The notes beneath the pieces were generated by a model, which saw only the letters and a list, made by a program, of their open reading frames with translations, was not told where the DNA came from and ran no database searches. From Rutidosis leptorrhynchoides (taxonomy: Eukaryota; Streptophyta; Magnoliopsida; Asterales; Asteraceae), in contig NC_092333.1 in NCBI RefSeq assembly GCF_046630445.1, positions 720,618,001-720,682,000 of the forward strand: a stretch of DNA of 64,000 nucleotides. The letters run 5' to 3'. Made by a program: the position numbers and the translations under genes. This document shows positions 12,216 to 23,365 of the stretch, piece after piece (positions within the stretch are counted from its first letter, which is position 1; each line of letters begins with the position of its first letter).

Positions 12216-12944
12216 TGAATAGTAAATTAATTAATTTCGTTTTACTATTCATATGAATTAATTTAGATTTACTATTTTGTTAATTGAGTAATATATATAT
12301 ACATCATATACTTGTGACTCCGAAGGCTCAAATGAATTTGACCATATAGTTATACGTTGTACCTTGCACATTAATTTTCAGTAGAAGCTTTAGATGCATA
12401 TTATTTTCAGTAGAAGCTTTAGATGAACTTTTTTTTTAATCACCAAATACCACAAACACTTTGTTTGCGTTTGTTCATAGTCATCAATGAAAACCATTTT
12501 CTTTAATTTTATTTTATACAATAAAATTAACGCATCTTTATTCTTTTCAAAAACAATAATCTATTGTTATTGTTCACTTGTGCCATGTTTAACAACAAAA
12601 GTCAACAACCTCTGTCTTGTTTGTTGTGGCAACCAAAAACAACCTTTGCTTTTGTTACCGAGAATCCAAGACCAAAAAACAATTAATTTTTAATTAATCT
12701 TTTATCAAAACCATAAATGATTTTATTGATCTACGTTGATATGGCCATAAAGAATTGACGGCTGACCTACTTTTGTAAGTGTATTTCGGCTATCATCCCG
12801 AAAACGCACAACGACCTTTTTTTTTTTTTTTTTTTTATGAACTATTTGTTTCATATCTAGCTTAGGCAATTATTGTGAACATTTGGTCCCTATAAGAGCA
12901 TTTATTTTTTAGACTTTTAGTTGATTTGTACTTGTCACAATTAG

Positions 12945-13012
12945 GGATAGCACCCGCGGGTCGTGGATGCGGATCCATTGGATCCATCACCCGTACCCGC
13001 GGATTTTTTTTA
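12945..13012. repeat. Short hAT-MITE-like end fragment
   Basis: The text tagggatagcacccgcgggt, followed by ggatccattggatccatc, resembles one end of plant hAT MITEs. No partner end was found. Confidence 0.25.
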
Positions 13013-13914
13013 AGAGACATCCAATTGAACCCTTGTTCGTTGAAACAATTTGACTATATTTTTACTCCCCATTATTAAACGGGCCATTTTGATGCACACT
13101 CTTAAAAAAATAATTTGTTTTTTAAGTTTTATTATTCAACCTCCTTTTTTCAACGGTCACGTTTTTAACAAAACATTTGACAAGTTTGGAAAAAAGTTTT
13201 TTATTGATTATCATCAAAAGTTTTCTATTGTCACTCTACTGGATGGAATTATGGCATACAACCAAAATTGCAACCCAACACTACATAAGAACAAAAAGAT
13301 TGTTTTTAATTAACATATGTATATGTGTTAAACTCGGAATAATAATAACTTATTTTAGAAAATTAACATAAGACATGTTGAAACATTTTTGTCACATTTA
13401 GCTCATCAAGTCTAATATTTATCATTGATAGATTTTATCACGTCTAGGAGATGTTTACTTTTTTCTTGTATTAAGTCCTACTTTCATTTACCTTTGTTTG
13501 GAAAAAAGTTTTTTTTTACTTTGCTTTCCCCCTTTCTGTAAAACTCATTTAAACACTTTCTTTGTTTTTTTTTTTTTTTTTTAAAAAAAACTTCCTTTTT
13601 TTTACGTTACCCGTAAATTGTAAATATATAAAAAAACTTTTTGTTTAAATTTTTTTTCTAGTTTTTAAAAGGCCACTTGACCAATTTTTTAATTCTTTCA
13701 CAACACCTGATATCGTGATCGTGACCTTTCACCAAAGCAAGAGATATTCTTGATAAACTAAACACGGACTCGTGTTTGAAATTGTCGGCCACAAAAAAAT
13801 TCATTTGATAAAAGTATATATTTTTTTTAGTTATAGAAGGAGACCACTTCATTTTCAATACTTCATTTTTGACAAAAAACTATTCCATTTTACCATCCCC
13901 TTTTTTTTCTTACT

Positions 13915-14180
13915 TTTACTTTTAAGATATACTTTTAATAAAAATACAAACTACTTTTTCTTATTTTAACTTTTAAGATTTACTTTTAATAAAAATACAA
14001 ACTACTTTTTGTATTTTAACTTTTAAGATTTACTTTTAATAAAAGTACAAACTACTTTTTCTTATTTTCACTTTTAAGATTTACTTTTAATAAAAGTACA
14101 AACTACTTTTTCTTATTTTAACTTTTAAGATTTACTTTTAATAAAAATACAAACTATTTTTTTATTTTAACTTTTAAAAT
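13915..14180. repeat. Tandem repeat, about 55-bp unit x5
   Basis: Five copies of a unit built on aacttttaagatttactttt followed by a taataaaaatacaaactact segment, with few differences. It lies in the non-coding interior of the copia element. Confidence 0.85.
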
Positions 14181-14309
14181 TATAAATTTAAGAATAAACA
14201 TTAGTATGCATGAAATAAATAATGATTAATTGCATAAGTAATCATAAATGTTAGATAACATATAAAGACCCCGTCGTATTCGTATTGATCGGAATTAATC
14301 TCGACCCAT

Positions 14310-14385
14310 GGTACCGTGTTGTCAAATGACGTGTTGCGTACATAAAGTACCGTGTTGTCAAATGACGTGTTGCGTACAATCATGA
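14310..14385. repeat. Direct repeat, about 36 bp x2
   Basis: Two copies of accgtgttgtcaaatgacgt followed by gttgcgtac, in the copia leader. Confidence 0.8.
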
Positions 14386-14391
14386 GGTCTT

Positions 14392-14770
14392 ATTAACATA
14401 AATATAAATGTTAGTGAAGTTAATAAGAGTTAGATTACAGAAAATATAATTCAGGTGGTATAACCGACCATATATAACTTAAATAACATAAATATAAATG
14501 TTAGTGAAGTTAGTAAAAGTTAGATTACAGAAATATAATTCAGGTGGTATAACCGACCATATATAACTTAAATAACATAAATATAAATGTTAGTGAAGTT
14601 AGTAAAAGTTAGATTACAGAAATATAATTCAGGTGGTATAACCGACCATATATAACTTAAATAACATAAATATAAATGTTAGTGAAGTTAGTAAAAGTTA
14701 GATTACAGAAATATAATTCAGGTGGTATAACCGACCATATATAACTTAAATAACATAAATATAAATGTTA
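14392..14770. repeat. Tandem repeat, about 88-bp unit x4
   Basis: Four almost identical copies of a unit that contains ataaatgttagtgaagttag and ggtggtataaccgacc. It lies next to the primer binding site in the 5' leader of the copia element; the near-identity of units implies recent expansion. Confidence 0.9.
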
Positions 14771-14875
14771 GTAGTCCAAAATTTGATATATTCGAGTCTG
14801 AAAATTATTAATAATTTCATACCTTGATTAGTGATTCGTGATCGTTTGAGATATCTTTTAATTACACTAAGCTTT

Positions 14876-14889
14876 TCGTGCTGATAACG
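14876..14889 (-). other. Primer-binding-like site of the copia element
   Basis: The minus strand reads CGTTATCAGCACGA immediately after the LTR end …ATAACA, a sequence common at this position in plant copia elements. Confidence 0.6.
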
Positions 14890-15197
14890 TGTTATAATTC
14901 AGTAGGCTTATAACTACCTTTAGTGGTTCTTGACTGTAGAAGGTATATAGAGATAGAGATACTGTAAAACTGAGAAAACAAAGGTTGAACAAAAGGTATG
15001 AGTAATTGGTTTTTTATTTATAGAAAAATGTACAATGAGAGTTTGGTGGCATTTGGAATCTAGAGAGAGAGAGTGTTTTTGTTAACCAAAAAAATACATA
15101 CAATAAACTCTAACTCAACACACCTATTTATACTCAAAAAATATACTATGCAATATCTATAATAATAATAAAATTATCATCCAATTATTACTTTTAT

Positions 15198-15201
<4 letters not shown>
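14890..15201 (-). repeat. 5' LTR of the copia element
   Basis: 312 bp, TG…CA. A TATAAATAG box lies on the minus strand at 15124-15132 and would drive the element. It is flanked by the atata duplication and the continuing TA tract. Confidence 0.9.
15124..15132 (-). promoter_or_regulatory. TATA box in copia 5' LTR
   Basis: TATAAATAG on the minus strand in gagTATAAATAGgtg, about 75 bp from the LTR's U3 start. It is also present in the other LTR. Confidence 0.55.

Positions 15202-15290
<89 letters not shown>
15202..15290. repeat. (TA)n microsatellite, right half
   Basis: About 44 TA units continue the tract interrupted at 8704. Confidence 0.9.
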
Positions 15291-15293
<3 letters not shown>

Positions 15294-15359
15294 CAATCTT
15301 TGTATGTTAAGTGATAGTGAGTATAATGACTATAAATTTACATTTACACCAACCAAAAC

Positions 15360-15540
15360 CACTTTTAAAATTTGTCAACACTGCGGGCTCTTAAACTCAA
15401 AAGAACTTTTAAAATTCGTCAACACCGCGGGCTCTTAAACTCAAAAGGAATTTTTAAAATTTGTCAACACTACCAGCTCTTAAACTCGAAAGAATTTTAA
15501 AAAATTTGTCAACACCACGGACTCTTAAATAATTCTTATA
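15360..15540. repeat. Minisatellite, about 57-bp unit x3-4
   Basis: The unit centres on aaaatttgtcaacaccgcgg followed by gctcttaaactcaaaag, with diverged copies. It lies near the Helitron 3' end. Confidence 0.8.
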
Positions 15541-15653
15541 TTTTTCCTATTTGTTTAGTATCGCTATTTATTTACATATCAATATGAACCGTAAATTATT
15601 TTTTACACGATTTTTTTTACACATCCGTGCAACGCACGGGCTCAAAAACCTAG

Positions 15654-16179
15654 TTGTTTTTATAAATCGGGTAAAATAAAAAAGGTTCAGTTGAAAAATA
15701 AAAAACGCATTTAATTGATAACATTTAGAAACACCTCTTATATGTTATGGTAAATGGTAAATGTAAATAAGATAAGATTTAAGATTAAATTAAAATTTGA
15801 GATTCTTTCAAGTTACAAAGTCACTTGATGGATTATGTTATTCAACACGTGAGAGATGAAAAAAGATTAATTAATTAAAGAAAAATTATAAGAATTAACC
15901 CTCCAAATTTCTTCCTCACAAACTATACAACTTGCCTTAATCAATCCTTAAATTAATAGTGTTTTCACTTGTTAAATAATTTCTTAAATGGTATTGATAA
16001 CAAGTTATTATTTAATTAATAAAACGGACAGCAGTGCCATTTGGATCTCAATTTGGCCTTAAGGTATCAATTTGTTTTGATGAAAATTCAAAAGTAAAAC
16101 AAACAAAAATTTGGATCCCTTTTGCCTTTGTTATTTTCTACCTTATAAAGGGTAAATAATAAAAAGTATTAAAAATAGA
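15654..16179. other. AT-rich stretch, nothing recognised
   Basis: No coding frame, hairpin or terminal repeat could be recognised between the Helitron 3' end and the SINE duplication. Confidence 0.5.
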
Positions 16180-16195
16180 TTTTTATTAATCATTG

Positions 16196-16394
16196 TTTTT
16201 TTTGCTAAGCGAGGAAACCCTCCTATGAAGGAGCACATTGACTCCTCCATAGAAGGTTAAACCTCGGGTAATCAAGCCCCAGAGCGCGAGACACAATACC
16301 GGGTGAATTGCGCATTATGCGCACCCTCTAGTCACACTCCCGAGTGGTGTGCTTCATTGGACAACTCGGTAGCCACTCAGGTAAACCTGAGTGG
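16196..16394 (-). mobile_element. SINE with perfect 16-bp target duplication
   Basis: A 199-bp insert is flanked by identical copies of tttttattaatcattg (16180-16195 and 16395-16410). The poly-T at the left is the A-tail of a minus-strand insertion. The body contains cgaggaaaccctcc and caccctctagtcacactcc motifs typical of plant SINE bodies. A clear A/B-box pair was not resolved, so the head class is open. The perfect duplication implies a fairly young insertion. Confidence 0.8.
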
Positions 16395-16410
16395 TTTTTA
16401 TTAATCATTG

Positions 16411-16936
16411 TCATAAGACCTAAGTTTAAAGAAATAGTTTATGCATAAATGATGATACTAACTAGTTAGTAAGATAATTATTTGCTAGTTATTAAGGTAA
16501 TTGTTAGTTTCTTTTAACATATTTTTAAGTCTTATTCATAGATTTTAGGGCTATTTTTAAAAAATTAGAAAATTTCTTTTGGAAAAAAATATATAATTGC
16601 ATCTCTTCATTTAACCTTCTTTGAAACTAGAACTAGTTTATAAGATTAAAGCAAATTTTAAATTAAGATTTAAAATAAAACCTATATTTAAATAGAACTT
16701 ATACAATGGACATTTAAATTAAAAGTATTAAAATTGCATCTATTTCAATTTTCGTCACAATTATCCGTATTATTTTTCTTGTCATAAAGTCTACATTACA
16801 ACCATTTATCGAAAATGTATTTCTAAGACATACATAACATATTTAATCCCGTAAAGAGAACTTATATTAATATTAATAATAAAATTTGTTTAAGAATTTA
16901 AATTTTATATTTTAATAATAATCATCATCATTCTTA
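16411..16936. other. AT-rich stretch, nothing recognised
   Basis: No gene or repeat signature was recognised. Confidence 0.5.
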
Positions 16937-19920
16937 TCTTATATATAATAACAAAACACTTTTGATGTAATCTTTGATTTAAAAAAAAAATAACTTGAAA
17001 AAATAACAGCCCTTAGATTAGGAAAAACTTGATTAATCTCAGCCCTTGAAAATCTGTTGACGTCATTAGGGATTTTTAGCTGCGGTTAAGCTGACTAATT
17101 ACTTATAATACCCTTGAATAACCAAATTGTAACTTCCTGATTGAAAAACTGCTGAACCCACGATCTTGCAGTTATGATGGAAAAAAAACAGATCATGCTA
17201 TTATAAATATCAGTTTAGGGTTCGCACACTCATGGTGAAATACAATTGCATATGAACTATCAGACAATCCGTTCAAATCCAGCGATGTTGCGGCATGTAA
17301 GATAACAGTCACATACTTCTCCGATCGATTCTATACATCAAAATACGTAAGTAAACTTCTGTTCCTAATTTAAGTTCATCACAAATCGATTGTTGAATTC
17401 AATTTTTGTTTTCTTGTCATTCTAAAATATTAGGGTTTTTATTTCAGATTAACATGGTTAGACGATTACTCTGATGTCGTACTGTCAAAATAAGATGATA
17501 TATTGAATTTAGGTCGATCTTTTTTATTTAGTAATCTCGAGATTGAATTGGTATTACTGAAATAATTGTGGTATAGTGATACGATTTGTGTTGGATCTTT
17601 ATGGATTTTAATCTAAAAACCTCAGCCTTTTGTCGGAGAAGATGGCCGAAAACTGAAGCAATCGACCACGCTACTACCACTAATTTATCCGTTAGAATTT
17701 TACGCACCTAATGGTATAAATTTTGTAATCATCCGATTGTATTAATTCTTTTTGCCCTAATTTTCTCTTTTGATTCAACCACGGTGACAACGATGTCTAT
17801 GATGAATTCGAAGATGAGTTCAATTGTTACAGAGACAGAAGGAATCGGAGGTTTGTGGTGGTTGTAACAATTACGTTGGTGTTTGTCGATGGTTTAATAT
17901 AATCGATTGTTTGCCCAGATTCAAGTTCCCGGTAATCAAACCTTTTTTTAGCTTTCTAACGCTGTATTCTCGAGTTTATTTTTGCAAAGAAAGGAAAGGA
18001 GAGGGAAGGATAGAACATTAATCAAGCATTTTTTAGTTTTTTTTATGATAGAAAGGAGAGGAGAAGAGTGGGTTAGAGGGGAAAACTTGTGGGCTTTTAA
18101 CCCTTCTTACTATCAGCTCAATTTTGAGGTGATTGGAAGGGATTGTCTTTTTTACTCATAAAAAAAACATTACATCAACTATCGTAATACGTACATTCAC
18201 CATTATGTAATTATACTTGAGGGATTATCGTACAAATGACCAATTATCGTACAACAGCTATCATACATGTATCATTTTCTCTCATCACATCATTAATTTA
18301 TTTATTATTTTAGTTAATAATTAATACTCCGTATATAATTCAATTGTATGAAAAATAAATTCATAGTTTTAATAACAATATATAATACTCCATATAAATA
18401 ATACTCCGTAAATAATATACTGTAGCGAAGGTGTAAAAAGACCAAAATACCCTTGCCCGGTTACTGTTATACTGTAGCGAAGGTGGTGATGTGGTGGAAT
18501 ATGTTTGGTGGGCTGTGTCCATAATTAGTATATAGTATAGTACAGCACCTTAAATATTTATTTTTTTATTCGTTGATTGTAGTTATTTATTGTGAATAGC
18601 TTTTATTTGTTTATAGTGTTAATTTATACAACTCAAGAATAAATATAGATAGTTATTTATTTTCTTTTCTTTTACTTTCACTCCAACTCAAGAATACACA
18701 TAAACTATTTTAAATTACTATCCTTTCCATCCTTATTGTCTCAATCCCTTTCCACCCCACTCCTTTCCGCTTTAAAAAAACTCGAGAATACAGCGTAACT
18801 TTATATGTATGGTTATGGTTATTGTTGTTTAGTGTCTTTTTCATCTGTGCGTTTTTTAAATTTTTTAGTTGAATTAGTGCATTTGTAATTCATTATATGG
18901 ATGTTATTAATGTTATCTATATCAAAGAAAAGAAACCTTTTAATGTTTGATGAAAAAGATCCTAACTGTGATCTAATTATATGATTGTTATGTGATTATA
19001 ATGTATTTTTTATTTAGGAGTTCTATAAGTTTTGAGCTTTAGCGGAATTAGTGCATACTCGATTCTTGATTTTTACTGTTTTCATGTCAGTATTAGATCA
19101 TTAGGATATCATAAAACCCATTTTATCCCTTTTGGTGTTGTTTATTGAATAAGTTGCTAACTTTGATCTGGTTAATGTAATCTTTATGTCTGATTATACT
19201 GTATTTGATCTGGGATTTCGATAAAGTTTTGAACTTTACTAGAATTGATGCATTCAGTTCCCTTTAGTCTAGATTCTAGAATGTATTTGATCTGGAAATT
19301 TCCGTAAATGTTTAATATTCATTAGGATCAGAGTACAGAGTATGTGCCAATTCAAATCCAGAGGAAGATAGGTGTTTATTTATTTGTGTTTTTTGTGTTT
19401 GTGGTCTAGATTGTTTGTTTCTTGGTTAGTGAAGTTAAAATTTGATGGAATATCGAGTTAATAATTATCTTACTCTTGCAGTTAATAACTTAATACGGTT
19501 GATTTTTTTTTTAGCATGGTTGAAAGCTAAAATCTGTAAAATGCTATAAATTCGGTGACATTTGGAAACGTACATTACAAAGATTGATTGAGAGTTTGGG
19601 ATGCATGTACAGTTAGATTCTTGAAATATGTAAACTTGGATTGGTCATTGATATCTTTTTTCATATATTGCAGGCTTGACAAATCTTTCAGTTAAAGGTA
19701 AGTATTCATTGTATACGGTTAAGTAGATATTTAGTTTCGTATCATTGTTATACTTATCGTCTACTTCAAGTTCTAAAGATTCTATCGCATTATTACCTAA
19801 AATCCAGATTGAGGGAAGGATGATCTAGATCTAAAGGAAGAAATGGAGAAGCAATTTCTGAATTTACTATCAAAAGAACTAAAATTGTAAGAAACAATTA
19901 GTTAAGAATACATTCATCAA

Positions 19921-20097
19921 TGAACATTACATTTGGTGAAGCAAGAAGAGTGGCCGCACAGTACCAAAAAGAGGCTGAAAAATGAAACACTGCAACCGAA
20001 ACATGTGAACAAGTGAGAGAACAGGCCGAAGCCGCAATGAGACAAGAAAAGAATATAACTGCTTTATGGGAACAAAGAGCTAGACAACTTAATTCAT
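19921..20097 (+). pseudogene. Captured coiled-coil exon, family not recognised
   Basis: The frame reads ITFGEARRVAAQYQKEAEK, then a TGA stop, then NTATETCEQVREQAEAAM and ALWEQRARQLNS. It is Ala/Glu/Arg-rich with heptad character and ends in a natural-looking stop. It resembles the C-terminal coiled coil of a plant protein I cannot name. An in-frame stop shows it is not functional here. It lies inside the chimeric Helitron, upstream of the RPA-like block. Confidence 0.45.
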
Positions 20098-20817
20098 AAT
20101 GATGTCATTTAGGTTTCTAATCAGCAGTTACGCAACATAATTACCTCAGTTACTCTCAAATTCACTGAATTTAAGATCGGTTTTCACATAATTGGGTTTA
20201 GAAGCGGTTTTCAACAGTTTAAGAAGGGTTTCGTCAACAACATGGGGATCGTTACTTGTGGTTTAAACTCACATTCAACAGCAAAAAATTTATTATCACT
20301 ATCCATAAAATCACTCAAAGAATAAAATTGATGCAAACTTCATCCAATTCGAAAAAAATGATTGAAATCATTCAAAGATCGGTCTGGAATCATACATCTC
20401 GACGGTGGTACGTGACTTTCTGAAATTTTATAAATTTTGAATAGTACTACATTATTAATTAATTCAGTTAGGGTTTATGCATCTCAGTTGTGATAGGTGT
20501 TAATTTATTTAGGGATATTGAATTTGGTTTCAACTTAATCAATATGGTTTAGCGTTAATTAGTTTGTTACTATTCATCTTGATCTTATTTGATGAATGCT
20601 TTAATTTAATGCTATTTTTGTTAATTTCTATATGATTTATGCTATTAATTTGCACCTAATTTGCTTTAATGTTTTTGATGATCAAGATGATGCAGATGAT
20701 AAATCCCCTCCAATGTTCAATTTTTAAAATTTCATAAAATGTATATAAATATGAATGTCACTTTACTGATACAATCTAACCATATCTAATATTCTTTGAA
20801 ATATCATGGTAGAGGAA

Positions 20818-20963
20818 GGAGAATTCACACCACTGAACCAACTCAACAATCCGAGAAGAGACTGGCGAGTTCGTATTAAGGTGTTTGTCACATGGAAAAA
20901 TACATACTTTAACAATCCGCATTCGTCTATGTCTTTTTAGATGATCTTAATTGACTTCGAGGT
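20818..20963 (+). pseudogene. RPA70-like OB-fold (DBD-A) fragment
   Basis: Translation gives FTPLNQLNNPRRDWRVRIKV, FVTWKNTYFNNPHSSMSF and, after a TAG stop, MILIDFE. This matches the first beta strands of the replication protein A large-subunit DNA-binding domain A (pattern PL..LNP...W.I.VRV...W). RPA-like frames are known passengers of plant Helitrons. Only about 48 residues remain, with one stop, so it is a fragment. It binds single-stranded DNA in the intact family; here it is presumably dead. Confidence 0.65.
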
Positions 20964-21842
20964 ATGATTTATTTTACGTTTTTTGTTATTTTATATAGAG
21001 TAATACAGTGAATATATTTTGATATGTGAATTAATATTTCATTTTTATAGTGTGAATATATTGTTACTGGTTTCCTATCATTATGAATCTTCTTACTTGA
21101 ATGATGGGTAAGATGACATATTTGGCAAAAAAACGAAGAAAGCATGAGGACATGAATTTGTGGAAGAAAACAAAAGATAAGAAGGTGTGTATATTGGATA
21201 CTTGTTTGTTATTTTTTGTATCTACAAATGTTTTAGTTGAGGTTTTTATTAATTAAAAATTATAACCGTGTTTATTTGGAAAACTGTGGCTTATCATGCT
21301 TGAATTAGAATAATGGTGTAAAGTAGGATTCTACGGTTTAGTGACATATAAGTAGTTGTTATAAAGTAGTGTTTTTAGGAAATTGAGGACTTTGATTTGG
21401 TCAGGTAGTTAGCTTCACTTACATGAGATTATTTTTGCAAGCTCATAAGATAATAACTAAGAAATTGCTTGTAAGAAATAGACGGGTTGATTCCCCACAA
21501 ATACATTGTATTTATAGTAAAAGTTGAGTTTTTTGTTGTTATCGTGTTGGTTGTGTTATATTTGATAACTAACAGACAATGACGTTCATCTCATCGATCC
21601 AGATGAATATGAAACTAGAGCGTGGTTGTTTGGTAAAGAATTTTTTTTATATGCTTTTAGTTTTATCCATGTATAAAGTAAAATCTGCTATAAAGTCAAC
21701 GGTCAACAAGCTTTCACTCTTCGGCTATTACAGTTAAATATCATATATTTATAGTATTATTGTAGTTATAATTTTTTATAATAATAATAGTTTATCAACT
21801 CACTGGGAACATCACCGTCCCTTCAAATGTCTTATTGGTCTT

Positions 21843-22110
21843 TTGTTTTCTTCAGGACAAACAACCCTTCGAGCGAATTGGAGCGAATTGAAGTTACACG
21901 AGGGCAGGCTCTAGAGCTATTCTCTGATATTATTATAAACAAGTGAGTTTAATGGATTTAATAAATAGCTTTAATTAGGTTGTTTGAATTCTTTTATATA
22001 TCATTTGAAGGGTATGATAAGTTATTTGATAGATTCTGATGGAATTACATTAGAACAAGCGTTATTGCTCTATGAATATTTGACAAGAGAGGGTCTCGAC
22101 ACTCGAATCC
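21843..22110 (+). pseudogene. Exon-like blocks upstream of SWAP70 pieces
   Basis: Two short plus-strand frames read TNNPSSELERIEVTRGQAL (about 21860-21945) and DSDGITLEQALLLYEYLTRE (about 22035-22095), separated by AT-rich sequence like an intron. The codon use looks genic. The parent gene is not recognised and may be another part of the captured host transcript. Confidence 0.35.
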
Positions 22111-22435
22111 ATATTTCCTTTCATATATAACCCCCCTCCCCCTTTCGATTAACTGTTCTTCTACAAGTTTTTCATGCACGATGTTAATGTATAAAGTTAC
22201 AGTTAAATATGTTCATGAGTTTATTTCACTAAAGCTTGATCTACTATGGGCAGGTATTCGAATCGGGTTGATGATGTCAATGAATCTTTCAAACAATTTC
22301 GACGGGGATTGAATTGACCTAACATATACGAGTAGCGGTCTTGAGATGAAAGAGAGACATGATTAGAGGTCCATATAAAGTGAAGTTGACCCAGCTGATC
22401 TGCTATCTCTTCATCTAAAATTTAGTTGGGGATTT

Positions 22436-22596
22436 TCAACGATAAAAGAGATATCAAAGAAGCTAACAGAGACAGCTGAAGCAGCTAATAGTGTAGCATC
22501 TTCAGCTTATACAATGGATGAGCAACGGATAATTGCAACTTCAGAAGTTGACTGCTTAAAGAACGACTTGGAAAAACAAGCAGTGTCTTACCGTTG
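22436..22596 (+). pseudogene. SWAP70-like coiled-coil exon (captured)
   Basis: The frame reads FSTIKEISKKLTETAEAANS, VASSAYTMDEQRIIATSEVD and CLKNDLEKQAVSYR. From memory this corresponds to the plant SWAP70 homologue (PH domain plus long coiled coil), where a segment like KLSETAEAAEAAASAAHTMD precedes the distal coiled coil. SWAP70 proteins act in Rac/Rop signalling. The N-terminal PH domain was not found. The exon ends at a stop just before a likely intron, and the gene continues at 23085. Confidence 0.55.
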
Positions 22597-23084
22597 AAAG
22601 GTTCGTATATCAATTTGTTTGCCTTCTTCTTTTCATTGGTAGGCGCAACTCATTTCACAATAACAATAAAAGCTAGCGGTTCATAATTTTTTCTTTATGC
22701 ATTATAATATATGTGGTTTTGGTTGAACTGACACATGTCCTATCTAATTTCATATTTTGAATTGTTAACCTGTTAAATAATCCTACTTAAATTCAATAAT
22801 TTCATTAAGAATATGTAATTTGTATTAAATGGATTTGAGAGGTTGTATGCATTATATATATTGTTTGGGTGGCCTTCGACATGTTTGACTTGCTTTAACT
22901 ATTTTCTCTCCTAGCTTACTGTTCTACTTTACTCATGTGACATGTCAATGATAAATATAACCTCTATCGATCTGTATATTAGTAATTTGGTTGAAATTTC
23001 CACCTCTAACTTGAACTCTACTACAATATGATAAATTTATGAATGTTATGTTGGTTTATTATAGCCAACAGATTCTGAGGAAAA

Positions 23085-23365
23085 GGTGATGCTTTTAACT
23101 TTTAAATGAAGAACAAGAGCAACTCATGAAGCAAAGAGACTCATCTCATCAAGAGGCACTTTTATGGCAACCTGTGCTTCCAAAAGGAAGGAAACGTGAT
23201 GTAATTTTGGAAGGAGCTGTTGTCGGGGCTGAGGAAAAGGTAACGGTTACGTACTTAGAGGTTGAAGTTGCAATAAAGGAAGCAACAGTAAGAGACTGCT
23301 GCTAGAAAGAAAAATCATGAGTTTTTGGCATACAATAATGTTTTACAACTACAACTTCAAAGGTT
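23085..23365 (+). pseudogene. SWAP70-like distal coiled-coil exons (captured)
   Basis: Pieces read LLNEEQEQLMKQRDSSHQEA, VILEGAVVGAEEKVTVTYLE and AARKKNHEFLAYNNVLQLQL, in the order expected for the C-terminus of plant SWAP70-like proteins (…QRDSA.QEA.LWRSEL…, …LLAYVNVLQAQLQR…). Reading-frame changes separate the pieces, so it is a decayed capture. Together with 22436-22596 it represents consecutive exons with introns retained, as in DNA-level Helitron capture. Confidence 0.55.

Larger units (their letters stand above)
8705..15201 (-). mobile_element. Ty1/copia element with near-identical LTRs, internally decayed
   Basis: LTRs lie at 8705-9014 and 14890-15201, in TG…CA form. The flanking 5-bp duplication is atata on both sides, within a TA tract. 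A polypurine tract (CCAAGGGGGAG, minus strand) lies at 9015-9025 and a primer-binding-like site at 14876-14889. Minus-strand remnants of RNase H, reverse transcriptase and integrase occupy 9167-11884; gag is not recognisable, and 12000-14889 is non-coding with tandem repeats. The LTRs differ by eye only in a GA-repeat length, so insertion is very recent (probably well under 0.3 million years at common plant rates). The coding region is nonetheless broken at many places. Most likely it was mobilised in trans. Confidence 0.85.
8296..15653 (+). mobile_element. Non-autonomous Helitron (about 0.86 kb without its copia insert)
   Basis: The 5' end reads A|TCTTCTATTTATC and is followed by a (TATC)n run and ataaagtgcgtgc, typical of plant Helitron 5' ends. 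The 3' end has a GC hairpin (CCGTGC-aac-GCACGG, 15625-15639), then about 10 bases, CTAG (15650-15653) and T. The interior holds a (TA)n tract that was split by a copia insertion (8705-15201), and a short tandem repeat near the 3' end. It contains no Rep/helicase, so it is non-autonomous. There is no target duplication, as expected for insertion between A and T. Confidence 0.7.
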
